Part shown: positions 34,030 to 43,025 of the stretch, in pieces
Layout of the letters: every line of letters starts with the position of its first letter
Position numbering within the stretch: position 1 is the first letter of the stretch
NCBI RefSeq assembly: GCF_000281975.1
Contig: NZ_AKKE01000021.1
Span: forward strand, 1 to 60,068
Length of the DNA: 60,068 nt
Direction: 5' to 3'
Source of the DNA: Novosphingobium sp. AP12
GTDB taxonomy: Bacteria > Pseudomonadota > Alphaproteobacteria > Sphingomonadales > Sphingomonadaceae
Notes under the pieces: generated by a model
Database searches by the model: none
Told to the model about the DNA's origin: nothing
The model's input: the letters and a program-made list of their open reading frames with translations, nothing else
Program-made: the position numbers and the translations under genes

Positions 34030-36123
34030 ATGTCCATGAACCTCCCCAGCCTTCCGCGCCGGCTCGGCATGCCGCTGGCGATGCAAATGGTCGCCATTCT
34101 CGTGTGCGTGCTCGTCGCAGCGCAGGTGGTGACGCTCGCGCTCACCGTGCTGCTGCCGCCGCGACCGGCAGTGCGCTGGAACATGGACGAGGTCGCCGCC
34201 GCGCTCACCCGTGGCGGGCCGGCGCCCGACCGGCTCGAGCGCAAGGCGATGAGCGGACCGCCCGACGTTCGCGGACAGGGCTGGCTGGTCTCCGAATCCT
34301 CGCGCGACGCACTGGCGCTGCGACTTGGCCGCAAATCGCAAGACGTCGTCCTCGCCTTCTACACGCAGCTTCCTGTGGGCGGCGTCGCGGTTCCCAGCGA
34401 GGCGCGCTCGCCGCTGGCGGTGGTGACCAGTCGCGGGATCGGCTCGCTCCTCGTCGAAGAGGCGCAGGCGCAGGCGATCCCCGGTGGCCCGCCGGCTGGC
34501 GGCTCGCCCGGCCCCGGCGGCATGCCGGGTGGAGGCTTCCCCGGCGGACGGATGCCGGGCGGCGGCGGCATGCCCGGTGGTGGTGGCTTCCCCGGCGGTT
34601 CTGCGCCGCGAGGTCCAGGCCAGCCGGGCTCTTCGATGCCCCGGCCCGACAAGCCGCAAGGCGCCATCGGCAGCCAGCCGGGTGGCGGACCGCGCGGTCC
34701 GGCCACTCCGTCGCAAGGTCGGCCGGGGGCCAGCGGGCCGCAGCCCGGGGCAGGTGCCGCCCGCAGACCTGACCATCCCGGCGGGGTCGGCGACGCGAAT
34801 CCGGGCGCGGCCGGCCGGGACACGGCAGGCCCAATCGGCATGGCTCGGCCCGGCATGAACGCCATGCCCTCGGTGCCGATCATCACGGCGCCGATCCCGA
34901 TAGCGCCGCCGCCCATGGCCGACCCAGCGCTGCCTCCGGTGGCCGCCGCTCGCCCGACCGCCGCCGCGCCTGCCGCGCCTCAGCCGGTAGCCAATGCACC
35001 CGCCCAGGATGTTGACGCGCCCGCCGCCCAAGCACAGCCCGCCGCCCCGGCGACCGCGCCGGCCGCCGCGCCCGAGTTGACCTCCACCCCGCAACCGATC
35101 CCGTTCCGCCGGGTCCGCAGCTCGCTGTTCGCCTCAGCATCCCCGCCCTTCATCGAGGGCGACTTCGTGGCGGCGGCGCGCCAGGGCGACGGCACCTGGC
35201 TCGCGGTTGCCCCCCGCGCCGAGCCATTTCCGAATGCCTGGCAGAAGCGCGTGATGCTGTGGTTCGCGCTGTCACTGGCGATCGTCAGCCCGCTCGCCTG
35301 GCTATTTGTGCGGCGCATCGTCCTGCCCCTGCGCGACTTCGCCCGCGCCGCCGAGCAATTGGGCCGCGATCCCTCCGCGACGATCCTGCCGCTTTCCGGC
35401 CCCGCCGAGATCGGCCGCGCCGCCAATGCGTTCAATCAGATGCGCAACCGCTTGCGCGCCTTCGTGGACGACCGCACGGCGATGGTCGGCGCAATCAGCC
35501 ACGACCTTCGCACCCCCCTCACCCGCCTGCGCTTCCGCATCGAGGACGTCCCCGACGATCAACGTGAGGGCCTGCTCAAGGAAGTGACCGAGATGGAGGA
35601 GATGATCAGCCAGGTCATCGCCTTCATCCGCGATGCTTCCACTCCCGGTCCGCGCGAGCGCGTAGACTTCGCCGAACTCATCGCCGGCAGCGTCGCCGAT
35701 GCACGGCTGGTGGGAGGACGCGTCGAGATCGAGCGCAACGCCAACATTCCGGTCGACGTCGACGCGGTCGGCATCCGCCGCCTGCTCGGCAATCTCCTGG
35801 AAAACGCAGTAAAGTACGGCGACAGCGCCAAGGTGCGGGTCTCGCTGTCAGAAGGCGAGGCGGTGGCCGAGATAGTCGACGCCGGCCCCGGCATTCCCGA
35901 GGACGAGTTCGATCGTGCCTTCGAACCCTTCTATCGTAGCGAGGCGGCGCGCCGCTCGGGCCGCGCGGGCAGCGGCCTCGGCCTTGCGGTCTGCCGCTCG
36001 ATCGCCCGCGCGCATGGCGGCGATGTGTCGTTCACCCACGGGCAGGATGGCTTCGTCGCGCGCGTCGCGGTGCCTGCCGCGTTCGATCCCGCGCTGCGGC
36101 CGCCGCTGAGCAAAGCTGCCTGA
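34030..36123 (+). CDS. Sensor histidine kinase with Gly/Pro/Met-rich periplasmic insert
   Basis: 697 residues. A membrane span near residues 15-42 (MVAILVCVLVAAQVVTLALTVLL) begins a large periplasmic region. A second span follows (MLWFALSLAIVSPLAWLFV, about 400-420), then a HAMP domain, the phospho-accepting His491 (AISHDLRTPLTRLRF) and a C-terminal HATPase. The family is normally about 450-500 residues; the surplus is a low-complexity block of roughly 200 residues. I chose ATG 34030. Earlier TTG 34015 and later ATG 34036 are also in frame. It faces the OmpR-type gene. Confidence 0.88.
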   Translation: MSMNLPSLPRRLGMPLAMQMVAILVCVLVAAQVVTLALTVLLPPRPAVRWNMDEVAAALTRGGPAPDRLERKAMSGPPDVRGQGWLVSESSRDALALRLGRKSQDVVLAFYTQLPVGGVAVPSEARSPLAVVTSRGIGSLLVEEAQAQAIPGGPPAGGSPGPGGMPGGGFPGGRMPGGGGMPGGGGFPGGSAPRGPGQPGSSMPRPDKPQGAIGSQPGGGPRGPATPSQGRPGASGPQPGAGAARRPDHPGGVGDANPGAAGRDTAGPIGMARPGMNAMPSVPIITAPIPIAPPPMADPALPPVAAARPTAAAPAAPQPVANAPAQDVDAPAAQAQPAAPATAPAAAPELTSTPQPIPFRRVRSSLFASASPPFIEGDFVAAARQGDGTWLAVAPRAEPFPNAWQKRVMLWFALSLAIVSPLAWLFVRRIVLPLRDFARAAEQLGRDPSATILPLSGPAEIGRAANAFNQMRNRLRAFVDDRTAMVGAISHDLRTPLTRLRFRIEDVPDDQREGLLKEVTEMEEMISQVIAFIRDASTPGPRERVDFAELIAGSVADARLVGGRVEIERNANIPVDVDAVGIRRLLGNLLENAVKYGDSAKVRVSLSEGEAVAEIVDAGPGIPEDEFDRAFEPFYRSEAARRSGRAGSGLGLAVCRSIARAHGGDVSFTHGQDGFVARVAVPAAFDPALRPPLSKAA
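34477..35080 (+). repeat. Gly/Pro/Met- and Ala/Pro-rich coding repeat tract
   Basis: Within the kinase gene, a run of GGMPGGG, GGFPGG and GRMPGGG units is followed by PGQPG and Ala/Pro segments, filling about 200 codons of the sensor domain. The DNA is exceptionally G/C-rich and repetitive here, and slippage could vary its length between strains. Confidence 0.8.
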
Positions 36124-36126
36124 GGC

Positions 36127-37056
36127 ATGACGAACTTCAGGCTACCGGCCGCACCTTTCCTCGTCGTTCTGGCTGCCGCGCCGTCACCCGCGCTCGCGCA
36201 GGACGAAGCGGCCGCTTCCGCTGACCCCCTCACCGTCGCCTCGGCTCAGCTTGCGCCTGCTCTTCCCGCCGAACCGCTGTGGACCGCCGCCGTCTCGGCC
36301 GGGATCAGCGCGCGCGATGACGGGCCCGACGGCAGCTGGGGATCGCTGAGCCTTACCCGCCGCATCGGGCGCGGCTACGTGCGCGGCAGCCTGATGCGCT
36401 ATCATGGGACGTTGCTCCAGGCCGACGTAGCGCTTCCATCAGACTATACGGTAGGCACTATCGGCGCGGGCGGCAACTTCGACAACTGGGTGCTCGACGG
36501 TTGGGCGAGCTATGGCCGCCAGGACTACGGCCGTATCAGCGCCGCGGCAACGAACGGAGGCGGCAGCCGCTCCAGCACCGGAGCCAAGAACAGCCCCTAC
36601 TGGGCGCTCGGAGCAGATTTCGGCCGCGTGGTCCCGCTGGGATCGGGATTTTATCTGACGCCGACGGTGGCCGCCTCGTTCGCTGACGGCCGGCTGCTGC
36701 GGCCCGCCCCGACCGGCTCGGGCCTCACCGACCTCGAAACCGATGAACCGACCTGGTCTACCAACGCCGCCGTGCGCATCGACCACGCCTTCGGTCCTTC
36801 TGGCGTTCACTATGCGGGCATGTCAATCTCGCGCAACTGGACGAGCAACGGCGTCTCGGCCCTGCGTCTGCGGCGAGGCGAGCAGGGGTTCGAACTCGAT
36901 AGCAAGCATTACGCGGACGGGTGGTCCGAAGCTGGCGCTACCGCAAGCATGAAGCTGGGCCGAAGTCTCTATCTCGATCTCTTCGCGACACGCAGTATTG
37001 GACTGGACGCTGGCAACATCACCGCAGCAGGCATGACGCTGCGCAAGGCCTTCTGA
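36127..37056 (+). CDS. Outer-membrane beta-barrel protein
   Basis: 309 residues. A signal peptide (PFLVVLAAAPSPALAQDE) leads into alternating strands with aromatic ends (GYVRGSLMRYHG, VLDGWASYGRQDYG, YLDLFATRSIGLD) and a C-terminal strand ending in Phe (AGMTLRKAF), typical of outer-membrane barrels. The gene starts 3 bases after the kinase stop, so it belongs to the kinase operon and may be its output or part of its sensing path. The ligand is unknown. Confidence 0.82.
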   Translation: MTNFRLPAAPFLVVLAAAPSPALAQDEAAASADPLTVASAQLAPALPAEPLWTAAVSAGISARDDGPDGSWGSLSLTRRIGRGYVRGSLMRYHGTLLQADVALPSDYTVGTIGAGGNFDNWVLDGWASYGRQDYGRISAAATNGGGSRSSTGAKNSPYWALGADFGRVVPLGSGFYLTPTVAASFADGRLLRPAPTGSGLTDLETDEPTWSTNAAVRIDHAFGPSGVHYAGMSISRNWTSNGVSALRLRRGEQGFELDSKHYADGWSEAGATASMKLGRSLYLDLFATRSIGLDAGNITAAGMTLRKAF

Positions 37057-37583
37057 AAACGCCCTGCGGCTTCGAGGTTTGTCTGCGCCGCGCGCGCGCA
37101 TGCGAAAAGGCATCTCGCTCAAATGCCTTGTCGAAGGAATATAGGTCCGACATAGCTCAGGCGATAAAAGATATCTCTTTCAAGTCGGCTAAAAGTTTCC
37201 GGAAGGTCTAAGTGCGGCGGACAGTTAGGCTTTTAACTTACCCATCATCCAATCTTGACAAAATGATCCCTACTTCTGCGATATTTTGCCCAAGTACGCC
37301 CAATGTACCAGCCAATGTCGTCCAATAATAGGAAAACTGTTGCTATACCTGTGCATTATGCCATCATCCTGCACTCCTTAACTGCCAGATGTGGGTGAAA
37401 TCAGGCCCATTGCTGAGAGCAGTCGGTAAGTGGAGATGATTCTAATGAGGGCGACCGCTGCACAAGCAGCGGCCATTTTGTGGCGCCCTCTTACCGGATC
37501 GAGAAACGGCTGCGGGAGCATAGCAAAGGCGATGTGCATGACCAACGGGTTGGGAACGCTCCTGCAATCGAACACTCAAAACG
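37057..37583. other. Intergenic stretch upstream of luxR
   Basis: About 530 bases without a gene. It must contain the luxR promoter. I looked for a lux-box-like inverted repeat and found none I could support. Confidence 0.35.
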
Positions 37584-38330
37584 ATGCGTCTAAAACTTTT
37601 CGAGGAATTCTCAGAAATCGTCACATCCGCTCGAGCAGCGGGTGATCTGAAGCATGCCCTGCGCGAGTTTGCGCGAAGAATGGGGTATGACCATTTCGCG
37701 CTGACCTATGACGATAGGCCGGGCCACGCCGATCGGCGTTCTTTGCTCATTCACGATTATCCAGATGAATGGGCGGAAGTTTACACAGGGTTCAGTCTTT
37801 CGCGCGCAGACCCCATCCGCCGTGGGGCGGAGTGCAGCTTCACAGGGTTTGCGTGGCAGCGCATCGGGGATATCATTCCTCTGACTGCCTCCGATTGGCG
37901 GATGCTGGCGGTAGGGCGGGACAACGGGATTGACGATGGATACACAGTCCCAAGGCACCTGCCCGGCGAGGCGAGCGGTTCATGCTCCTTCGTGGTGCGT
38001 CCCGGGAGGCGCCTCCCGCATCATATGCTCGGGGCCACCGAACTTGTGGGCGCCCTCGCTCTGACAACTGCCCGCCGCATCGCAGGCATTCGCCCGCCAT
38101 CCGATCGGCCCGTCCTGACCGATCGCCAGTGTGAATGTGTGCTGTGGTCGGCCAGAGGCAAGACCGCTGAGGAAATTGCCGGGATTCTCGGCATCAAGCC
38201 GGATACGGTTGTCCAGCACCTGAAGGCGGCCCGCGAACGCTATGACGTGCACTCCCGATCCTCGCTGATTCTGTGTGTCTTGTTCGACGGGCTCATCAGC
38301 TTCGGCGACATCTTCCGATGGTGGCGATAG
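37584..38330 (+). CDS. luxR: LuxR-family acyl-homoserine-lactone receptor/regulator
   Basis: 248 residues. The N-terminal autoinducer-binding domain has the expected motif spacing (DYPDEWAEVY, then SRADPIRRG, then ASDWRMLA). The C-terminal HTH is LTDRQCECVLWSARGKTAEEI, then TVVQHLKAARERY. It binds an acyl-homoserine lactone and switches target promoters. It lies upstream of luxI in the same direction, separated by about 120 bases that include a terminator-like hairpin. It is the luxR type common in sphingomonads. Confidence 0.9.
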   Translation: MRLKLFEEFSEIVTSARAAGDLKHALREFARRMGYDHFALTYDDRPGHADRRSLLIHDYPDEWAEVYTGFSLSRADPIRRGAECSFTGFAWQRIGDIIPLTASDWRMLAVGRDNGIDDGYTVPRHLPGEASGSCSFVVRPGRRLPHHMLGATELVGALALTTARRIAGIRPPSDRPVLTDRQCECVLWSARGKTAEEIAGILGIKPDTVVQHLKAARERYDVHSRSSLILCVLFDGLISFGDIFRWWR

Positions 38331-38349
38331 CAATAAGGCCGGCGCCATG

Positions 38350-38377
38350 ATGGGGTGCCTGCCATTAGGCGCCCCAT
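38350..38377 (+). terminator. Terminator-like hairpin between luxR and luxI
   Basis: An 11-bp stem ATGGGGTGCCT / AGGCGCCCCAT (one T-G wobble) with a 6-base loop GCCATT, 20 bases past the luxR stop and followed by CCCCCCTTCTT. It should limit read-through from luxR into luxI, giving luxI its own control point. Confidence 0.6.
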
Positions 38378-38448
38378 CCCCCCTTCTTGGTATAGACCGT
38401 AACTCGGCCCGATGATTTGCTTGCAGGCGTCCTAAGAAGGAAATCGTC

Positions 38449-39084
38449 ATGCAGCAAAAAATGGCAGAAATGCCGGCGTGCGGACTATTCGCACCGGATC
38501 ACGAAGCATTCAGAGCAATGTTCGCCGCGCGCAAGGAGGTGTTCATTGACCTCCTCAAATGGGATTTGCCCGTGCTGGCGGGCCAGTTCGAAGTCGATCA
38601 GTTTGACGATCCTGGAGCCGAATATCTGATCCTGCTGGACCGAAACGGTGCGCACCGCGCATCTGCGCGCCTGCTCCAGACCGATCGTCCGCACCTGCTT
38701 GGCGGGCAGTACGCCCATCTCTGCGACGGGCCCGTGCCGAGCGGGCCGACCGTGCGGGAGATTACCCGCTTTTGCCTCGATCGGCATCAAACGGCCGGTG
38801 ATCGGCGTTCCGCGCGTAACCAGCTGGTGTGCGCCTTGGTTGAGCATGCCCTGCGCAGCGGAATTACCGACTACACCGGCGTCGCGGAGATCAGTTGGCT
38901 GATGCAGGTGCTGCGCTTTGGCTGGCACTGTGTGCCGCTCGGCCGTGCTATCCGTCATGGCGACACCATGCTGGCCGCCCTCCACATCCGCATCGATGGA
39001 CAAAGCATTGAGGGCTTGAAGGACAAGGGAGTCTATGAACCGCTTTCACTCAAACTTGTCGGATCGATGGAGGGTCCGGAATGA
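38449..39084 (+). CDS. luxI: Acyl-homoserine-lactone synthase
   Basis: 211 residues. The conserved N-terminal block RKEVFIDLLKWDLP (residues about 26-39) has the essential Arg, Phe and Trp. The FEVDQFD block follows, then ASARLLQTDRPHLL and the active-site VREITRFCLDR. It makes the quorum signal from SAM and an acyl carrier. The stop overlaps the phyH start by 4 bases, so the signal synthase and the oxygenase are co-translated. An AAGAAGGAAA ribosome site lies before the ATG. Confidence 0.93.
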   Translation: MQQKMAEMPACGLFAPDHEAFRAMFAARKEVFIDLLKWDLPVLAGQFEVDQFDDPGAEYLILLDRNGAHRASARLLQTDRPHLLGGQYAHLCDGPVPSGPTVREITRFCLDRHQTAGDRRSARNQLVCALVEHALRSGITDYTGVAEISWLMQVLRFGWHCVPLGRAIRHGDTMLAALHIRIDGQSIEGLKDKGVYEPLSLKLVGSMEGPE

Positions 39085-39947
39085 GTCGGCCCCCTTTCAT
39101 GTCTGCTAACCGAGCGACGGAGAAATTACTCGAGCAAGGCTACTGCATCATCCCGGACGCTGTGCCGGCACAAGTGATTGCCTCACTTGTCCATGATCTC
39201 GACCCTGTTTTTTATGCAACGCCGTTTGGCCAAGGTCGCTTCTACGGATACAAGACGAAGCGGTTTGGCAGCCTTCTACGGCGGTCTCGCCACATCGAAG
39301 CGCTGGTGATGCACCCGGTGATACTCGAGGTGGCGAAGGCCATATTAGGCGACGCATGCGACCGCCTGCAGTTGAATGTCGCCCAAGCGATCGAGATACA
39401 TCCCGGAGAAGTCAGACAGTTTCCGCACAGGGACCATGACATGTGGGCCGGTGTCAAAGGTCTTCACGAATATCTCATCAATGTGATCTGGCCGCTGACC
39501 CCGTTCACTCCCATCAATGGCGCAACGCAGATTTATCCGGGCAGTCACGGCGCTGCCGGCCTGGCCCGCGAATGTCTTGGCGAACCGATAATCGCACAGT
39601 GCGAGCCGGGATCAGCTATCTGCTTCCTGGGATCGACCGCCCACGGTGCCGGCGCCAACGCCGGAAGTGGTGTCCGGCGCGCGGTTGTGATCGGCTATAG
39701 TCTTGGATGGCTGAAGCCCTATGAAAATCAGTGGCTGGCGTACCCCCCTGAGGTGGCTCGGGAGTTTCCGCCGGAGTTGGCAGCGCTTGCCGGTTACGCG
39801 CAGCATCGGCCTAACCTGGGCAACTATGAGGGCCAATGTCCCTCCATTCTGCTAAGTAGCGACATTCCTGACCATATAGGTGCGATCGACGCGCTGAGGC
39901 CTGATCAGGAAGCAATGCTAAGGGGCTTCGCGGAGACCTCGACGTGA
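39081..39947 (+). CDS. phyH: Phytanoyl-CoA dioxygenase (PhyH) family protein
   Basis: 288 residues. It is a non-haem Fe(II)/2-oxoglutarate oxygenase by pattern: HxD iron ligands in PHRDHDMW, the GATQIYPGSHG loop, the distal His in STAHGAGA, and the 2-oxoglutarate Arg in GVRRAVVIGYSLGW. I recall that phyH genes next to luxI have been noted in sphingomonads, but cannot check it here. The substrate is unknown; modification of the acyl chain of the signal is attractive but unproven. It overlaps luxI and gntR by 4 bases each. Confidence 0.88.
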   Translation: MSRPPFMSANRATEKLLEQGYCIIPDAVPAQVIASLVHDLDPVFYATPFGQGRFYGYKTKRFGSLLRRSRHIEALVMHPVILEVAKAILGDACDRLQLNVAQAIEIHPGEVRQFPHRDHDMWAGVKGLHEYLINVIWPLTPFTPINGATQIYPGSHGAAGLARECLGEPIIAQCEPGSAICFLGSTAHGAGANAGSGVRRAVVIGYSLGWLKPYENQWLAYPPEVAREFPPELAALAGYAQHRPNLGNYEGQCPSILLSSDIPDHIGAIDALRPDQEAMLRGFAETST

Positions 39948-40543
39948 GCCCCTCCCATGTTTTTGCGCCGACTTATGAAGAAATCAAACGCCGCCTGATG
40001 GCAGGGGTCTGGCCGTCCGGCTTCAAATTGGAAGCGATGCAGTTGGCGAAAGACCTCGGGGTCAGCATGTCCCCGGTCCGCGATAGCCTGAACAGGCTGA
40101 TGGGTGAACGCATCGTGGATGCCGTTGCGGGGCAGGGATTCTGCGTGGCGCGCTTGGACGAACCGAGCCTGCGCGATCTTCTGGATTTCAATCTCGAACT
40201 GGTCCGGCTCGCCGCGACGCCAATCGCCTTCACGACCGCACCGGCTCAGGGCATGGATCATGCTTCCCGCACGGCCGCGATATTCCTGTCAATGGCCCAG
40301 GGCAGCGGCAACAAGGAACTGTCTCTTGCAGTCGGAAACCTCAATGACCGCCTCCACGCCGTCCGCAATCTCGATTCCATGATCCTGACCGACGTGACCT
40401 CCGAAATCGATGACCTTGAATCGGCGCTGCTTTCCAAGGCACGGCGATCACAGCTCACCGACATGCTCATCCGTTATCATGTCCGGCGCAAGGCGAAGGC
40501 GGATCAGTATCTGAGGTTGCTCGTTGGGACAGACCGTGGTTGA
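39944..40543 (+). CDS. GntR-family transcriptional regulator (FCD type)
   Basis: 199 residues from a GTG that overlaps the phyH stop. The winged HTH is clear (YEEIKRRLMAGVWPSGFKLE, then QLAKDLGVSMSPVRDSLNRLMGERIV), and a helical C-terminal domain of the FadR/FCD class follows. Its ligand and targets are not visible. As third gene of the luxI-phyH operon it probably responds to a product or substrate of PhyH, or feeds the quorum signal into another circuit. Confidence 0.88.
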   Translation: MSPSHVFAPTYEEIKRRLMAGVWPSGFKLEAMQLAKDLGVSMSPVRDSLNRLMGERIVDAVAGQGFCVARLDEPSLRDLLDFNLELVRLAATPIAFTTAPAQGMDHASRTAAIFLSMAQGSGNKELSLAVGNLNDRLHAVRNLDSMILTDVTSEIDDLESALLSKARRSQLTDMLIRYHVRRKAKADQYLRLLVGTDRG

Positions 40544-40908
40544 CGCACGAACGGACGTCATCACAGCAATGATGGCCGCCGTCCTACTGCGCCGAGTCAC
40601 CATCGCTGAGAACTGCAAAGCCTCAGTCCGATTTGAGCCGCTGCTCAACGGGCGCTCAAACGGCGAATCAAACGGCCGATTTCATCGATCAAGCGAGGGT
40701 AGCCCGCGTTTCCGCGATCCTCATCAAAATCCGAAAGATGGCTCTGCGACTATCCGCCTTCCTCAGGACCGAGCCCCGAAACCGCGGTCTCGTGCTACAC
40801 CAATTTCCCTGATCCAGAGATCTCGACCGGCGACTCTGGTGGAGACTGTTCACTTGCTCGGCACAAGCGGGGGTGCGCGGGACCAGTTTTGTTGCTAGGT
40901 TGTTCCCC
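40544..40908. other. Intergenic stretch before the MNT-HEPN pair
   Basis: About 365 bases, no coding frame. It should contain the promoter of the MNT-HEPN pair. Short CAAACGGC-like repeats occur at about 40657-40678. Confidence 0.4.
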
Positions 40909-41859
40909 ATGAAGACCGATCTCGCCCATCTCCCTCCACGCAAGCGCAGCGAGCTTGAGCGGGTGGTAACACTTGTCTTCGAATATTTTGATGTAGCCAC
41001 TGCCGAGCATGCACGGGATTGGAAGAAGAAGGGACGGATCAACAAGATCATCCTGTATGGTAGCCATGCTCGGGGGTCCTGGGTTCACGAGCCCCACACG
41101 ATAAAAGGCTATCGCTCGGATTTCGACATTCTGGTGATCGTCAACAACAAGCGACTGACTGATCCTAAATTCTGGTATGGGCTCGAAACCCACCTGCAGG
41201 AGGAATTCACCAACACTGTGATGCGGACGCCGGTCAGCCTAATCGTCCACAGCCTGCAAGAAGTGAATAACGACTTGGCGCAAGGGCGGTACTTTTTCGT
41301 CGATATCGCCCGTGAGGGCGTGATTCTCTATGAATCAGACACCAAGGCATTACGCAAGCCAATCGCGAAGACGCCTGCGGATGCTTTGGCACAGGCTAGA
41401 GAATATTACGACAGTTGGTATCCCGATGCTGCCGAGTTCTATGACGATTTCAAGTCAAACCTCGAAAAGGGTCGCCTTCGGAAGGCTGCTTTCGAGCTTC
41501 ATCAATGTGTTGAACAGCTATACCACACGGTGCTGCTGGTTATGACATCATACACCCCCCATTCCCATAATATAAGACACCTCCGACATCTTGCCGAGCA
41601 AATTGATCGGCGACTTGTTTACGTTTGGCCTACGGACACGAAACGCTTAGACACGATGTTCAGCAGACTCAAAGACGCCTATGTGAAGGCGCGTTATTCA
41701 AAACAATATTATATAAGTAACGAGACCCTTATATGGCTTGGCAAGCAGACTGAAGAACTTGCACGCGTGACGAAAGACGTTTGCTGTCAACGGATAAAAC
41801 AGTTAGAATCCGATGTTTCGACCTCCGATCAAATTTGCGCAATGGTTGCGAACACATGA
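40909..41859 (+). CDS. MNT nucleotidyltransferase-HEPN fusion protein, copy 1
   Basis: 316 residues. The N-terminal minimal nucleotidyltransferase has Gly51-Ser52 (IILYGSHARG) and the metal pair Asp71/Asp73 (SDFDILVIV). A C-terminal HEPN-like helical bundle follows (ELHQCVEQLYHTVLLVMTSYTP, then AYVKARYSKQYY). Separate MNT/HEPN genes form toxin-antitoxin pairs in which the MNT part modifies the HEPN RNase; here both sit in one chain. The usual HEPN RX4-6H motif is not obvious. A/T content rises at its 3' end, and its stop overlaps copy 2 by 4 bases. Confidence 0.82.
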   Translation: MKTDLAHLPPRKRSELERVVTLVFEYFDVATAEHARDWKKKGRINKIILYGSHARGSWVHEPHTIKGYRSDFDILVIVNNKRLTDPKFWYGLETHLQEEFTNTVMRTPVSLIVHSLQEVNNDLAQGRYFFVDIAREGVILYESDTKALRKPIAKTPADALAQAREYYDSWYPDAAEFYDDFKSNLEKGRLRKAAFELHQCVEQLYHTVLLVMTSYTPHSHNIRHLRHLAEQIDRRLVYVWPTDTKRLDTMFSRLKDAYVKARYSKQYYISNETLIWLGKQTEELARVTKDVCCQRIKQLESDVSTSDQICAMVANT

Positions 41860-42821
41860 CAGATACGAACATACAGTCGAATTTACTGACCCCGTCAGTC
41901 AGAAGGGATCTCGGCCATCTTCCGTCTGAGCGACAGCAGTTAATTAGACGAATTGTTGACATCGTTCATGAGGAATTCGCCGATTCACTCAGTCTTGCGC
42001 GTCACGAATGGAAAACCAATGGCGCGATTCTAAAAATTATCCTGTTCGGCAGCTATGCGCGCGGCGATTGGGTAGACGATGTGGCGACGGCTGTCGGCAA
42101 GCAATCCGACGTGGATTTGCTAATCATCGTCAGCGACCAACGCCTGACCGAGAAGATACGGTATTGGGCAAATCTTGAAGAGAGGTTACGCGTTGAATAC
42201 CTCTTCAAGCACTACCTTCTGGCACCGGCGCAGCTCATCGTCCATTCCCTGGATGAAGTGAACGAAGGCCTTCGCCATGGCCGATATTTCTTTATGGATG
42301 TCGTACGCGATGGCATCGTGCTTTATGAATCTGATAAGACCCAGCTTGCGACACCGAAAGAGAAAACGCCATCAGAAGTTTATCGGATGTCGCTCGACTA
42401 CTACAAACAGTTTTTCCAAATGGCCGAAGAATTTTGGGATGACTATTGCAGCAACATGAAGCGAAATCGGTTCAAGAAGGCCGCGCTGGAGCTCCACCAA
42501 TGTGTTGAGCAACTCTACCACACCGTCCTCCTCGTCCGCACCTTGTACACGCCTTACGTCCACGATATCGTCAAGCTTCGGGAGCAGGCGGAACAAGTTG
42601 ATGGCCGCCTGACTGAAGCCTGGCCTCGTGACACGCAGTTTGAGATTGATGCTTACGAACGGCTTCAGGTCGCGTATGTAAAAGCCCGCTACCACAAGCA
42701 CTTCATGATCGACGAAGAGCAGCTCGCCTGGTTGGGAGCGCGCGGCGCAATTCTCATGAAACTTGTCGAGGTTAGCTGCACGGAGCATCTGGCTGCGCTG
42801 GAAGCCGCAACCGGCGGCTGA
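41856..42821 (+). CDS. MNT nucleotidyltransferase-HEPN fusion protein, copy 2
   Basis: 321 residues, a clear paralogue of the preceding gene. Gly65-Ser66 (IILFGSYARG) and Asp85/Asp87 (SDVDLLIIV) are conserved, and the helical C-terminus repeats the ELHQCVEQLYHTVLLVRTLYTP block. The HEPN part reads ARYHKHF, closer to an Arg-His pair than copy 1. The ATG overlaps copy 1's stop, so the two are co-translated and may form a heteromer. Function could be RNA-targeting regulation, defence or element stability. Confidence 0.82.
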   Translation: MTDTNIQSNLLTPSVRRDLGHLPSERQQLIRRIVDIVHEEFADSLSLARHEWKTNGAILKIILFGSYARGDWVDDVATAVGKQSDVDLLIIVSDQRLTEKIRYWANLEERLRVEYLFKHYLLAPAQLIVHSLDEVNEGLRHGRYFFMDVVRDGIVLYESDKTQLATPKEKTPSEVYRMSLDYYKQFFQMAEEFWDDYCSNMKRNRFKKAALELHQCVEQLYHTVLLVRTLYTPYVHDIVKLREQAEQVDGRLTEAWPRDTQFEIDAYERLQVAYVKARYHKHFMIDEEQLAWLGARGAILMKLVEVSCTEHLAALEAATGG

Positions 42822-43025
42822 ACAAGGTCGGCAAGCCCACTGTTGCAAATTCGGTCAATCCAAGGCAAGCTCGGATTGCGACGCCGATATGCTGGCAAAG
42901 GCGTCGTGGGAATATCCCGTCAGGCATCACACTCACCTGTCCCGAAGTGGACGGGTGGCCCAACCGGAACCAGGGCGGCTGACGCTTCCCGACGGCGGCT
43001 TACCTCGTGTATCTGATGGACCGGC

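Noticed and set aside
33793..35094. 433-codon Gly/Arg-rich frame opposite the sensor kinase
   Set aside because: It mirrors the GGC/CCG-rich repeat tract of the kinase; the composition comes from the repeats.
42839..42849. ACTGTTGCAAA, resembling an IS6-family terminal sequence
   Set aside because: Only about 11 bases match; no partner end or transposase was seen, so chance is likely.
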